A DNA stretch of 64,000 nucleotides from Selenomonas ruminantium subsp. lactilytica TAM6421 (GCF_000284095.1 NC_017068.1:1984001-2048000); one strand, 5' to 3'; numbered from the stretch's first letter, positions 8,560 to 17,672 are shown. Numbers and translations are program-made. Notes: a model not told the origin generated them from the letters alone.

Positions 8560-10706
8560 TCCTGCTGTTGCTGCCGTCTTCTATCGGCACCCTGACGGTT
8601 ATAATAAGCCGCTTTGTCCCTGTACATCTCATGGTCAGCCAAGGCAATCAGCTCACTCAGACTCAGCTTTTGCGTCTCACCATTATGCGCAATTCCCAAA
8701 GACACCGAAAGAACTTTATTCTTGTCGCCCTGCCAATGGCCAAAAGCGACTTTCAGCGCTTGTACAATCGATGGAAGGCTTTCCGGCACGGCTTCTATAA
8801 TGGCCACAAATTCATCCCCGCCAGTCCTGTATACAGAACCATAGGGCGACAAAACCTGCTTCATGCAGCCGGCAGCCCCGATCAGGAGCTCATCCCCAGC
8901 CTCATGCCCCAGATTGTCATTAGCAGCTTTTAGCCCATTCAGATCCATGGAAAGCACCACCAGATCATCCCGCGGATAACCTTTGCTATGGGCACTCAGG
9001 AAAATATTGAAACTGTTCCGGTTGAGCAGGCCCGTAAGATTATCATGATGGGCGATATACTGTATTTTTTTCTTATTGTGACGAATGAAAAAAATGTAGG
9101 CCAACAAGACGCTTAAAATCGCAATGATGATTCCCGCCACCAGCCAAACGGCCAGCAAATGCTCCACCAGATAATCCTTGAAGGTCATCGGTGCCATCCT
9201 GCCCGTATACGCATAAGTGGAAGTGAGACTGAAATCAGCCGGCAGCCTCGATATGCCGCGATTCAATATCGATAACAGCTCGCTATTCCCATGTCTTACA
9301 GCAAAGCCACGGCTGATGTAATGCTTCAAAGGAATCGTCTGTAATTCCCGATAACCTGCATGCAGCAGATAAGCATCCTTGCGGAATTGATTGAGGATAC
9401 AACCATCAGCCTCTCCGCGTTTGACGGCAGTAAGCATTTCCTCGACATTATCGTAATAAACGATTTCCGCCTCAGGATAATAAGCCTTTACATAGGTATC
9501 GCCAATCGAATTCTCTCGTTTCACCCCGATACGCCGCAGATTCAGCGCAGAAAAATCGCCCATGTATATCAGATGCATGGGCGTAGTGATAACCTCACTG
9601 CTCAGGAACAGACCATCCCGTTCCGCCTGTTGTACATCGTTATTGATGGGAAAAGCCACATCGACAGAACCATTCGCCAGCGCATGAATCAGTTCCTCAT
9701 AGCTGTTATAGGGAACCCCCTGAAAACGCACTTTATCCTGGATGTTCAGTTTCAGCGCAATTTCCTGCAGGATATCTTTCAGAATACCATTTATCTGCCC
9801 TTCATCGTCACAATCCGACAAGGGCAGATAGTCATCTATATACCCCACCGTAATCACCGGATGCGCACTGAGCCAGGCCAGTTCGTCCGCAGGCAGATTG
9901 GCCACTACGGCCAGCTTGGAAAAATACGCACTGGCCAGCATATCGGTAAATCTAGGGTTCGTCGCACTTATTTTCCGAAGCGCTGCATTGAGGTCCTGCA
10001 AGAGATCCGGACGTTCCTTATTGATGGCCAGATAATAATCCGACTGCCCAATCTGTGCCAGGGGAATCAGGTTCTCATCATCCTGAACCGCATTGTCCGT
10101 ATCCACTGTGGCCTCCGCCCGCTGTGCCTTAAAATCCTTATAGCGTTTCGCATTACCGCTATAGGTAAGGATGTTCAGCTGATAGCGTCCCTCCTCATTC
10201 CAGCGCTGGAGCAGGTCATACATGATCGTATTTGCATTGACACTGACCGTGTGGCCTGCCAGCCCCTCAAGGCCGCTGCCAGCCAGAGGATGATCTGCAT
10301 GGACATAGATATAATAGTTCTCCGAGCCCATAGCATAATCGGGAAAGAGCATCTTACCAAAGCGTTCCGGCGTCTTTGAAACGCCGGCCATGACATCCAC
10401 TTCCCCTTTGCACAACTTATCCAGGATAGTCGCCCAGTCCCCATATACATAGGTATAGCTCCAATTCGTATAATAGGACACACGCTGCAGATAGTCATAA
10501 GCCATGCCCGATTTGGCCGCATCATCACTCATACCCTGCATGAAGCAGGGCGCTTCCACATAACCAACCCGAACCGGCTTCGTGTCTGGAACTGTATTTC
10601 CTGAGGCCCATACCTCCTTAAAAACTGTTTCAACTTCCCCCATCCTGCCGGCTATGCCTAAGAACAGGACAAGACATAAAAAAACACGCAAACAAAGTTT
10701 AACCAA
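8556..10706 (-). CDS. membrane diguanylate cyclase with two periplasmic solute-binding sensor domains
   Basis: An N-terminal hydrophobic signal/anchor is followed by two SBP_bac_3-like modules in tandem (about 45-260 and 275-500, each opening with a PV(R/I)(V/T)VGY strand). A transmembrane segment (VWLVAGIIIAILSVLLAYIF) follows, then a GGDEF domain with the intact YRTGGDEFVAI active site. No RxxD inhibitory site lies before GGDEF. The protein should sense amino-acid-like ligands in the periplasm and make c-di-GMP. The open frame begins at a TTG (10733) overlapping the upstream stop, but the TTG nine codons later has an AAGGG site 7 nt ahead and gives a cleaner signal sequence. Its stop overlaps the helicase start. 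Confidence 0.85.
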   Translation of the reverse strand: MVKLCLRVFLCLVLFLGIAGRMGEVETVFKEVWASGNTVPDTKPVRVGYVEAPCFMQGMSDDAAKSGMAYDYLQRVSYYTNWSYTYVYGDWATILDKLCKGEVDVMAGVSKTPERFGKMLFPDYAMGSENYYIYVHADHPLAGSGLEGLAGHTVSVNANTIMYDLLQRWNEEGRYQLNILTYSGNAKRYKDFKAQRAEATVDTDNAVQDDENLIPLAQIGQSDYYLAINKERPDLLQDLNAALRKISATNPRFTDMLASAYFSKLAVVANLPADELAWLSAHPVITVGYIDDYLPLSDCDDEGQINGILKDILQEIALKLNIQDKVRFQGVPYNSYEELIHALANGSVDVAFPINNDVQQAERDGLFLSSEVITTPMHLIYMGDFSALNLRRIGVKRENSIGDTYVKAYYPEAEIVYYDNVEEMLTAVKRGEADGCILNQFRKDAYLLHAGYRELQTIPLKHYISRGFAVRHGNSELLSILNRGISRLPADFSLTSTYAYTGRMAPMTFKDYLVEHLLAVWLVAGIIIAILSVLLAYIFFIRHNKKKIQYIAHHDNLTGLLNRNSFNIFLSAHSKGYPRDDLVVLSMDLNGLKAANDNLGHEAGDELLIGAAGCMKQVLSPYGSVYRTGGDEFVAIIEAVPESLPSIVQALKVAFGHWQGDKNKVLSVSLGIAHNGETQKLSLSELIALADHEMYRDKAAYYNRQGADRRRQQQQE

Positions 10707-10729
10707 ACCTACACCCTTTTCCTTATGGC

Positions 10730-10921
10730 TCAATGTGCTGCCAGCGAAGCCTCAAACACTTCCACGCAGGATTTCTTCTGTTTTGCAGCCAGTATCTCCT
10801 CATAGCTGGCCGGCGTCATGCCCATGCGCAGGAATTTCTCATGAAGTCCGATGGTCTGATCGATTGCAGCCCGTGTGATGCCGATTGCTTCTGCTTCTGC
10901 TCTGAATTCTTCAGCTGTCAT
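10730..10921 (-). CDS. small conserved-looking protein, unknown function
   Basis: This 63-residue soluble protein is rich in Ala, Glu and Ile and predicted mostly helical (MTAEEFRAEAEAIGITRAA). The ATG has a good site (AGAAGGGATGA, 6 nt). It is not recognised. It lies 71 bp after comEC and immediately before the sensor cyclase gene on the same strand, so it may be the first gene of the cyclase-helicase operon. The good ribosome site and tight spacing argue that it is real. Confidence 0.6.
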   Translation of the reverse strand: MTAEEFRAEAEAIGITRAAIDQTIGLHEKFLRMGMTPASYEEILAAKQKKSCVEVFEASLAAH

Positions 10922-10992
10922 AATAAATCATCCCTTCTGCACATTTTTTACTAACTGTTTATAATATTTCCACCTTTTACGAAAAAATCCTG

Positions 10993-13395
10993 CTAATTTA
11001 TATATTTTTCCACTCTTATATGTTCCCCATCCGTATAAAACACCACTGCCCCATCTTCATCCGTCCGATATGTCTTGATCCCTTGCTGTGCAAAACGTTT
11101 GACCACATCAGGCTTGGGGTGGCCGAAGCTGTTGTCCGCCCCCACACAAAATACACCATATATTGGCTTCACGGCCTGCAGGAATTCCGGTGAACTTGAG
11201 GTGTCGCTGCCATGATGGCCAATTTTTAGCACGGTGCTGGCAGGATTTATGCCCTCTGACAATAACTGCGCTTCTTTTTCCCTAGTCAAATCCCCTGTAA
11301 ACAGGAAGCTGGCCTTGCCATAACTCACACGATAGACGTTGGAGGCTTCGTTGCCGGTCTTATTATCCCCATCCTTAAGCGGCGGCGCAAACAAGACCTC
11401 AATGGTCACGCCGTCCACCACCAGCTGCTCGCCCTGCCGGCCAACATGGAATTTATGCAGCAGCGGATCATTATCTCCGAGCTTCATGCTGCGGGCATAA
11501 TCGAGCACGCCTTCATCTGCCGTTATCACCTGCGTCACCGGGATTTTCTTCAGGATGGAGCCACAGCCTGCCGCGTGATCTTCATGGGCATGGCTCAGGA
11601 AGATGCCATCAAGCCGCAACACGCCATAATGAAGCAGATATGGCACGTCCACCTTTGCGCCGATATCAAAATTGCCATCCCTTGTACCGCCGCAGTCAAA
11701 CATAAAAGCATGCCCATGGGGCGTAATGATCAGCGCCGCATCTCCCTGTCCCACGTCAATGAAATGCACCTGCAATTTCTTTGGCTTTGCCAGCTGCATA
11801 CTGATAATAAAGACCAGCAATACCAATGCGCCTATCCCGAGCAGTTTCCGCTTCTGTTTCAACCTGACAGCAGCTTTCTCCCTTTGCTCCTCCGTCAGCA
11901 AAAACATCCCCAAACCTGCATAATACAAAGCACTCCAGCCAAAACTCAGGGAAGGAATCCAAACCTGGCTTGCGGGCAGGGCGGCAATCTTGGCCGTCAT
12001 TTCCGTGACAATGCCCAAAAGCAGGCTGTCGCAGACAAATACTACACTGCCCACAAATGGCAGGATAAAGGCAACAACGCCCGCAAACAGCCCCAACACG
12101 ATCATCAGTTCCACCAAAGGCATCACAATCAGATTGGCCAGCAGGGAAGACAGGGACAGCTGATTGAAATACCAGGCCAGTATCGGCAATGTCGCTAATT
12201 GCGCGGCCATGGTTATGGAGATGCCTGCGGCCAGATACTTACTGCAGCCGTGCTCCCGCATATAGTTCTGCCAAACAGGAGCCAGATACAAAAGCCCTGC
12301 CGTGGCCAGAAAGGAGAGCTGAAAACTGATATGAAAGAGCAATAACGGCGAGATAATCAGCATCACCAGCCCGGTCAACAACAAGATTCGCCGGGCATCC
12401 CGTTCCCTGTCCAAAGCCAGTGCCACAAAAGCCAAGGCCCCCATAATGGCCGAACGCACTACCGGCGGCACAGCGCCAGCCAACAGACTGTAAACGATAA
12501 TCAGGGCCACCACCAACACCGCCGTAGCGGCCTTCGGCAGCCGCAGCAACGTGCCAAGCGCGGCCATCACCGCTGCCAGCAGGCTGATATGGGAACCTGA
12601 CACGGATAATATATGTACGATACCAACGGCCGTAAAATCCTCAACCAGCTCTCTTTTGATGCCATCATAGCCGCCGAACAGCATTGCAAAGATAGCCGCC
12701 GCATCGGCTTTGGGCATGCCCTGCTCCATGCGCTCCCGATAATGTCGGCGGATTTCCACCAGCTTGCGCTGGAATACTGCCGTATCCACTGCGGTGACTT
12801 TTATCCCCTGTTTTCCCGCTGAAAGTGACGCTGTGATGCCCTGACTTTTCAACAGCATCTTTGTATCAATCTGGCCGGGATTCTGGTAGCCGTGCGGGGA
12901 ACGCACCTTGCCCGTTACATTTACCTTATCTCCAATCTGCACTGCCGGTGCCTTATGGCTATGGGCATAAATATACAGGCCGCCACTGCCCTTCTGCCAA
13001 TCCTCCCCTTGCTTTTTTACTCTCGTCACATCAATAAGATAACGCTGTTTCTGCCCGCCCTGAGCGTCTTCGCTCAGACGCGGCTCTTCGCGCAATATTC
13101 CCTCCACCTTGACCGTTTCCCGGGCCAAATGGGAAATATCCGATGCTGGCAGGGTATCCACCGCTGAAAAACGCAGCATGCCCAACAGGAAAAACAATAG
13201 CGCCAATGCCAGTCCCGTCCATTTCTGTGCACGATAACAACCATAAGCTGACAATATCCCCAATACGATAATGCCTGCCAGTATCATGCCCCATGTCAGA
13301 TGGACTAGACTCGCCGCAAAAATCCCTGCACCAAGAGAGAACAGCAATATTCCCAGAAAAACTTCCTGCCCTTGCCCAATCTGCATGGCCTTCAC
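10993..13395 (-). CDS. comEC: DNA internalisation competence protein ComEC/Rec2
   Basis: The protein has 800 residues, normal for full-length ComEC, which forms the inner-membrane channel for single-stranded DNA during transformation. Three N-terminal membrane helices are followed by an OB-like DUF4131 segment (VEGILREEPRLSED) and the Competence core (about 220-500, with LLFGGYDGIKRELVEDF and HILSVSGSHISLLAA). The C-terminus is a metallo-beta-lactamase domain (FIDVGQGDAALI, HAHEDHAAG, FTGDL, GHHGSDTSS) thought to degrade the non-transported strand. The frame opens at GTG; an ATG three codons later is an alternative. It follows comEA by 6 bp on the same strand. All metal-binding motifs look intact. 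Confidence 0.95.
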   Translation of the reverse strand: MKAMQIGQGQEVFLGILLFSLGAGIFAASLVHLTWGMILAGIIVLGILSAYGCYRAQKWTGLALALLFFLLGMLRFSAVDTLPASDISHLARETVKVEGILREEPRLSEDAQGGQKQRYLIDVTRVKKQGEDWQKGSGGLYIYAHSHKAPAVQIGDKVNVTGKVRSPHGYQNPGQIDTKMLLKSQGITASLSAGKQGIKVTAVDTAVFQRKLVEIRRHYRERMEQGMPKADAAAIFAMLFGGYDGIKRELVEDFTAVGIVHILSVSGSHISLLAAVMAALGTLLRLPKAATAVLVVALIIVYSLLAGAVPPVVRSAIMGALAFVALALDRERDARRILLLTGLVMLIISPLLLFHISFQLSFLATAGLLYLAPVWQNYMREHGCSKYLAAGISITMAAQLATLPILAWYFNQLSLSSLLANLIVMPLVELMIVLGLFAGVVAFILPFVGSVVFVCDSLLLGIVTEMTAKIAALPASQVWIPSLSFGWSALYYAGLGMFLLTEEQREKAAVRLKQKRKLLGIGALVLLVFIISMQLAKPKKLQVHFIDVGQGDAALIITPHGHAFMFDCGGTRDGNFDIGAKVDVPYLLHYGVLRLDGIFLSHAHEDHAAGCGSILKKIPVTQVITADEGVLDYARSMKLGDNDPLLHKFHVGRQGEQLVVDGVTIEVLFAPPLKDGDNKTGNEASNVYRVSYGKASFLFTGDLTREKEAQLLSEGINPASTVLKIGHHGSDTSSSPEFLQAVKPIYGVFCVGADNSFGHPKPDVVKRFAQQGIKTYRTDEDGAVVFYTDGEHIRVEKYIN

Positions 13396-13401
13396 GCTTT
13401 C

Positions 13402-13980
13402 TCAAATACAGATCTTATCCTTCAGCTTGGCAAATTTCGCGTCCCCAATGCCGCGGATTTTCTTGATATCCTCGATGGACTGGAACGCCCCTTCCGTTTC
13501 CCGGTACTCAATGATCCGCTTGGCCATGGCCGGGCCGATTCCCGGCAAGGTGTCAAGTGCCTTCTCGTCTGCCGTATTGATATTGACCTTTTCCCCAATG
13601 TCAGCTGACTTTGACTTGTTTGACCGCTCAGTTTGACTGCCATTTGCGGCGGGATTCTTCTCCGGCACTTTCAGCTGCTGGCCGTCCTTCAAGGCCTGTG
13701 CCATATTGACTTTTTCGCTGTCCGCAGTTGGCAGCAGACCGCCGCAAGCATTGACTGCATCGGCCGCCCGCGCTCCCTCCGGCACCTTCACCAAGCCCGG
13801 CTTGTTTACCGCCCCCGTCACATAAACCGTAATCTCCTTTGCCGGCAGATTACCGTCACTCGTTCCTGCTGACTCCAGCACCACCGACTGTCCTTCCTGA
13901 TAAAGCCCATAATAGGTGCCGCCCGCTGCTGCAGCCACGATAATCAGCAGGATAAACATTGCCTTTTTGTACATTGGCAT
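13402..13980 (-). CDS. comEA: competence DNA receptor ComEA
   Basis: The protein has 192 residues: one N-terminal membrane anchor (about 6-26), an SLBB-like domain (ITVYVTGAVNKPGLVKVPEG), a charged linker, and a helix-hairpin-helix pair (about 130-192: VNINTADEKALDTLPGIGPA, then KIRGIGDAKFAKLKDKI). ComEA binds incoming double-stranded DNA outside the membrane and hands it to ComEC, encoded directly downstream. The start ATG follows AGGCGGTGA by 6 nt. The serA terminator lies between serA and comEA, so comEA should have its own promoter; no clear -35/-10 pair was found in the short gap. Confidence 0.95.
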   Translation of the reverse strand: MPMYKKAMFILLIIVAAAAGGTYYGLYQEGQSVVLESAGTSDGNLPAKEITVYVTGAVNKPGLVKVPEGARAADAVNACGGLLPTADSEKVNMAQALKDGQQLKVPEKNPAANGSQTERSNKSKSADIGEKVNINTADEKALDTLPGIGPAMAKRIIEYRETEGAFQSIEDIKKIRGIGDAKFAKLKDKICI

Positions 13981-14037
13981 TGCACGTCACCGCCTTTTAT
14001 CCGTTATGACTATACACCTGCTACTTCGCGGACAAGC

Positions 14038-14066
14038 AAAAAACTCCTGCCGCAACAGGAGTTTTT
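14038..14066 (-). terminator. intrinsic terminator after serA
   Basis: On the minus strand an AAAAACTCCTG stem with a 6-nt loop is followed by a T run. It sits 17 bp past the serA stop. Confidence 0.88.
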
Positions 14067-14082
14067 CTGCCTATTATTTTAA

Positions 14083-15669
14083 TCAAACCGCATAGAAGTT
14101 CACGAGCTTGGCATCCAAAATGCCGTCAATGCCCTTGACATCCTTGAGCACTGCGGCAGGGATATCATGGTCAATGGTCAGTACCATCAAGCTCTTGCCT
14201 TCGACTTCCGTCTTGCCCACCTGCATGCCGGAAATATTGATGCCATGAACCCCCAGGAAGGTACCTATCGTACCAATAACGCCCGGTTTGTTGATATGCG
14301 GGCAGACGAGGATGCGGGCCTGCGGATCTACGTCCACGCGGAACTTGTTGATGCGCACGATGCGGGCTTCGCTGCCAAAGAGCGTGCCCTGTACCGTCAG
14401 CGTCTTGCCGCCGCCAATATCAGCCTTGACCGTAATCAGGTTGGCAAAGTCTTCGGCTTCCTTCTTCTTGACTTCCGTGACCTTGATGCCACGCTCTTTG
14501 GCCAGACCAGGAGCATTGACATAGTTGACGTCATTTTCCATGACCGGATTCAAAAGTCCTTTGATCACGGCCGTGGTCAGCATGCCGGTCTTGACTTCCG
14601 TGATTTCGCCATTATAGGTGACTTCCACCTTCTTGACCGGTGCTTCAGCCAGGGATGCCACCGTGCCGCCCAGACGCTCAGCCAGCGGCAGATACGGTGC
14701 GATGACCTTCATGACCTGCGGGGAAACCGGCGCCATATTGACCGCCGTAGCCACCGGCTCGCCCTTGAGGGCAGCCAGGATGCCTTCGGAAACGTCGAGG
14801 GATACACCGACCTGTGCTTCCACCGTGGAAGCACCAAGATGCGGCGTCAGCACGATGCCCGGTACGCCCACCAGCGGATGGTCAGCCCCCACCGGCTCGC
14901 TGGTGAATACGTCGATGGCAGCACCGGCTACAATGCCCTGTTTAACTGCTTCGGCCAAATCTTCTTCGACGATGATGCCGCCGCGGGCACAGTTTACAAG
15001 GCGCACGCCCTTTTTCATCTTCTTCATCTGCTCCATGCCGATCATGCCCTTGGTATCGGGAGTCAGCGGCATATGCACCGTGATGAAGTCCGCTTGGGTG
15101 ATGACATCCTCCAGCGTGCCCACCGTCACGCCTAGATCCTTGGCACGGTCTTCATTGATATAAGGATCATAAGCAATGACATTCATATCAAAAGCCATCG
15201 CACGTTTGGCTACACCGGAACCGATACGGCCCATACCGATAACGCCCAACGTCTTGTTCCGCAGTTCCACGCCCACATACTTCTTGCGATTCCACTCGCC
15301 TTTCTGCATGGTCTCGTTGGCAATGGGGATATTACGGGACATAGCCAGCATCATAGCCATGGTATGTTCCGTTGCAGCGATGGTGTTGCCGCCCGGAGAG
15401 TTGATGACGATAATGCCCTTAGCCGTAGCAGCCGGGATATCAATATTATCCACACCGACACCGGCACGGCCGATAATCTTCAGCTTCTCAGCCCGGTTGA
15501 TGACTTCAGCCGTCACCTTGGAAGCTGAACGCACCATCAAAGCATCATACTGGGGAATAACCTCCAGAAGCTCTTCAGCAGAAATCTTATCCCGCACATC
15601 AACTTCAAATTCCTTCTGCAAGAGCTCAATGCCCTTGGGCGAAATACCATCAGCAGCCAAAACCTTCAT
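14083..15669 (-). CDS. serA: D-3-phosphoglycerate dehydrogenase, long ACT-domain form
   Basis: It oxidises 3-phosphoglycerate with NAD, the first step of serine synthesis. The protein has 528 residues, the length of the type with an intervening domain and a C-terminal ACT domain, as in Bacillus. Motifs: catalytic-domain RSASKVTAEVI, Rossmann GVIGMGRIGSGVA, the VNCARGGIIVEEDLAEA loop, the catalytic His in TPHLGASTVEAQ, and the ACT start ILVCPHINKPGVIGTIGTFL. The ATG is 8 nt after AAGGAG. It is monocistronic, with a strong promoter, an upstream dyad and a terminator. Confidence 0.96.
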   Translation of the reverse strand: MKVLAADGISPKGIELLQKEFEVDVRDKISAEELLEVIPQYDALMVRSASKVTAEVINRAEKLKIIGRAGVGVDNIDIPAATAKGIIVINSPGGNTIAATEHTMAMMLAMSRNIPIANETMQKGEWNRKKYVGVELRNKTLGVIGMGRIGSGVAKRAMAFDMNVIAYDPYINEDRAKDLGVTVGTLEDVITQADFITVHMPLTPDTKGMIGMEQMKKMKKGVRLVNCARGGIIVEEDLAEAVKQGIVAGAAIDVFTSEPVGADHPLVGVPGIVLTPHLGASTVEAQVGVSLDVSEGILAALKGEPVATAVNMAPVSPQVMKVIAPYLPLAERLGGTVASLAEAPVKKVEVTYNGEITEVKTGMLTTAVIKGLLNPVMENDVNYVNAPGLAKERGIKVTEVKKKEAEDFANLITVKADIGGGKTLTVQGTLFGSEARIVRINKFRVDVDPQARILVCPHINKPGVIGTIGTFLGVHGINISGMQVGKTEVEGKSLMVLTIDHDIPAAVLKDVKGIDGILDAKLVNFYAV

Positions 15670-15707
15670 ATCAATCGCTCCTTAAAATCAAAATCAATCA
15701 CTACTCC

Positions 15708-15736
15708 ATTATAAGGTATCCACATTATAGTATCAA
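15708..15736 (-). promoter_or_regulatory. serA promoter
   Basis: On the minus strand, TTGATA (15731-15736) and a perfect TATAAT (15708-15713) are separated by exactly 17 bp. The expected transcript leader is about 35 nt. Confidence 0.82.
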
Positions 15737-15737
15737 G

Positions 15738-15758
15738 TGTGTTTTACAGAAAAACACA
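15738..15758. promoter_or_regulatory. 21-bp dyad next to the serA -35 element
   Basis: TGTGTTTT-ACAGA-AAAACACA is a perfect 8-bp inverted repeat with a 5-nt spacer, one base upstream of the serA -35 hexamer. The position suits an activator or a -35-blocking regulator. The protein is unknown. Confidence 0.55.
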
Positions 15759-15936
15759 ATTTATTTTTTTTAGCATCTTTTTTAAATTTTTTTCGTAAAA
15801 TATAAACAATATAACAACAAATTATAACTCATCATACTAATATCAAGAAGATAAACCGTAAATTGTCCATATTTTACAATAATCTATATCTATTATTCTA
15901 ATTAGTTATGGTATGGGAAAAAAATCACGTTATTCA
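15759..15936. other. AT-rich intergenic stretch between divergent promoters
   Basis: This stretch between the divergent serA and carboxyltransferase promoters is very AT-rich, with runs of A and T. No gene, RNA or clear repeat was recognised in it. It could bind nucleoid proteins or act as an UP element for the flanking promoters. Confidence 0.5.
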
Positions 15937-15965
15937 TTGACAAAGCCATAATTAGCACCTATACT
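15937..15965 (+). promoter_or_regulatory. strong sigma-70 promoter of the carboxyltransferase gene
   Basis: Consensus TTGACA (15937-15942), a 17-bp spacer and TATACT (15960-15965). Transcription should begin near 15972, leaving a leader of about 140 nt. Confidence 0.88.
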
Positions 15966-15970
15966 ATGCT

Positions 15971-16110
15971 TGTGATGTTAAATTTTGTGATGCTCGAAAA
16001 ACATAGAATTTACGCGACCTCCAAAGCTTTCATATTATGTTTTTCCGGCTCATCACAGATAAAGACGCATAATTGATTTTTATGCGTAAATAACTCAGAG
16101 GAGAGTGTTT
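15971..16110 (+). ncRNA. structured 5' leader of the carboxyltransferase mRNA (candidate cis-regulatory RNA)
   Basis: Two dyads fill the leader. The outer arms are 15986-16005 (TGTGATGCTCGAAAAACATA) and 16036-16057 (TATGTTTTTCCGGCTCATCACA). They pair over nearly their full length with a short bulge and enclose a 30-nt loop containing GACCTCC. A second perfect 8-bp hairpin, ACGCATAA-N7-TTATGCGT, lies at 16065-16087, 9 nt before the GAGGAG ribosome site. TTGTGATG is also directly repeated (from 15970 and 15985). No known riboswitch class is recognised. The structure could control translation or mRNA stability. Confidence 0.5.
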
Positions 16111-16114
16111 AGTT

Positions 16115-17503
16115 ATGGCAAAGAAACCCGTAAAAATCATGGAGACTGTCCTGCGTGATGGTCACCAGTCCCTTTGTGCCACTCGCATGCGCATCGAGGA
16201 TATGCTTCCCCAGCTGAAAGCCCTCGATGAAGTGGGTTACAAAGCCTTGGAAGCCTGGGGCGGTGCTACTTTCGATACCTGCCTGCGCTTTTTGGGTGAA
16301 GATCCCTGGGAACGCCTGGATACGCTGAAGGCCAATCTCAAGACGCCGATCCAGATGCTCCTGCGCGGCCAGAATCTTCTCGGCTATAACCACTACTCCA
16401 ACGACGTTGTAGAAAAGTTCGTACAGCATGCTTCTGCTCACGGTATCGGCGTATTCCGTATTTTCGATGCCCTGAACGATGTCCGCAATCTGAAGGTTGC
16501 CATCGAAGCAGCACTGGCTTGCCCGGAAAAGCCGGAAGTACAGGGATGCCTGGTCTACACCATCAGCCCGGTTCACACCAACGAGAAATTCGTGGAACTG
16601 GCCAAGGAATTGCAGGATATGGGCTGCCATTCCGTCTGCATCAAGGATATGTCCGGCCTCTTGAAACCGTATGTTGCGGAAGATCTGGTCAAGAAACTCA
16701 AAGCCGCTCTGGACATTCCTGTGGAACTGCACACGCATTGCACCTCCGGTTTCGGCCATGCCACTTACCTCAAAGCCATCGAAGCCGGCGTAGATATCAT
16801 CGACACGGCTCTGGCTCCGTTCTCCTCTGATACTTCCCAGCCTTGCACGGAAACCATGGTTCGCGCTTTGGAAGGCACGGAATACGATACGGGCATTGAC
16901 GTGCAGAAGCTCACGCCGATTTCCAAGCACTTCCTCGAAGTCAAGAAACGCGTCATCAACGAATTCAACCTCAAAGGTTATTTCGATATCAACCCGAATG
17001 TACTGGACTTCCAGATTCCGGGCGGCATGCTCTCCAACCTGGCTAACCAGCTCAAGGAAGCCGGCATGGAAGACAAATATCAGGAATTGCTGGATGAAAT
17101 GCCCCGTGTACGTAAAGACCTGGGCTATCCGCCGCTCGTTACGCCGTCTTCCCAGATTGTGGGCACCATGGCAACCTTCAATGTCATGAGCGGCGAACGC
17201 TATAAGATGGTTCCGACAGAATTCAAGGATCTGGCCCGCGGCAAATTCGGCCGTACGCCGGTTCCCGTCGACAGAGATTTCCTCACCAAGACGCTGGGCA
17301 TTGCTCCGGAAGATATCATCGAAGATTGCTCCGTGGAAGATGCTAAAGCTACGACCTTTGCTGAATTCGAAGCAGAGCTCAAGGAAAAAGGCTTCCTGAA
17401 TCCGTCCGAAGAAGACGTCCTCTCCTATGCCCTGTTCCCGCAGGTTGCCGAGGAATTCTTCCAGAAACATTATCAGAAGGTAACGGCTTACAAGCGTTCC
17501 TGA
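16115..17503 (+). CDS. pyruvate/oxaloacetate carboxyltransferase subunit without biotinyl domain
   Basis: The protein has 462 residues and is a TIM-barrel carboxyltransferase of the oxaloacetate decarboxylase alpha / pyruvate carboxylase B / transcarboxylase 5S family. Motifs: ETVLRDGHQSLCATRM, the EAWGGATFD substrate region, the Lys in CIKDMSGLLKPY and the HTHCTSGFGHATYL metal site. The C-terminal conserved domain is present (FDINPNVLDFQIPGGMLSNL). There is no C-terminal MKM biotin site, so the biotin carrier must be a separate protein. It transfers CO2 between oxaloacetate and biotin in succinate/propionate fermentation. The ATG follows GAGGAG by 10 nt. The exact complex (oadA, pycB or 5S) cannot be settled from this gene alone. 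Confidence 0.88.
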   Translation: MAKKPVKIMETVLRDGHQSLCATRMRIEDMLPQLKALDEVGYKALEAWGGATFDTCLRFLGEDPWERLDTLKANLKTPIQMLLRGQNLLGYNHYSNDVVEKFVQHASAHGIGVFRIFDALNDVRNLKVAIEAALACPEKPEVQGCLVYTISPVHTNEKFVELAKELQDMGCHSVCIKDMSGLLKPYVAEDLVKKLKAALDIPVELHTHCTSGFGHATYLKAIEAGVDIIDTALAPFSSDTSQPCTETMVRALEGTEYDTGIDVQKLTPISKHFLEVKKRVINEFNLKGYFDINPNVLDFQIPGGMLSNLANQLKEAGMEDKYQELLDEMPRVRKDLGYPPLVTPSSQIVGTMATFNVMSGERYKMVPTEFKDLARGKFGRTPVPVDRDFLTKTLGIAPEDIIEDCSVEDAKATTFAEFEAELKEKGFLNPSEEDVLSYALFPQVAEEFFQKHYQKVTAYKRS

Positions 17504-17530
17504 TAAAAAGTTTAATACTGCCATGTCACA

Positions 17531-17568
17531 AAAAAGGACTGACCAGACACCGACTGGTCAGTCCTTTT
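17531..17568 (+). terminator. intrinsic terminator after the carboxyltransferase gene
   Basis: AAAAGGACTGACCAG and its complement flank a 7-nt loop, followed by a T-rich tract. The stem is perfect over 15 bp. Confidence 0.9.
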
Positions 17569-17582
17569 ATAATGCAAAGCAA

Positions 17583-17608
17583 GATGAAAAATCTCACGAT
17601 TTTTCATC
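17583..17608. repeat. perfect 11-bp hairpin between two terminators
   Basis: GATGAAAAATC-TCAC-GATTTTTCATC lies between the terminators of the convergent genes. The A and T runs make it a possible back-up terminator. About 60 bp of otherwise featureless sequence follow, containing GAAATCT/AGATTTC arms (17620-17667). Confidence 0.5.
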
Positions 17609-17672
17609 AGCCCTTACACGAAATCTAACCGATTCTGTGCCTTGCAGGCTTGACTCGCTAAGATTTCATAGT

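Noticed and set aside
15986-16057. CRP-type site TGTGA...TCACA before the carboxyltransferase gene
   Set aside because: The half sites are about 60 bp apart, not 6. They fit an RNA stem better than a protein dimer site.
16115-17503. Firm naming of the carboxyltransferase as oadA, pycB or the transcarboxylase 5S subunit
   Set aside because: All share this domain, and no partner subunit gene is in the window.
16109-17524. 471-codon open frame on the minus strand
   Set aside because: It is antisense to the carboxyltransferase gene, has no ribosome site or recognisable domain, and its length follows from the high-GC codon pattern of the real gene.
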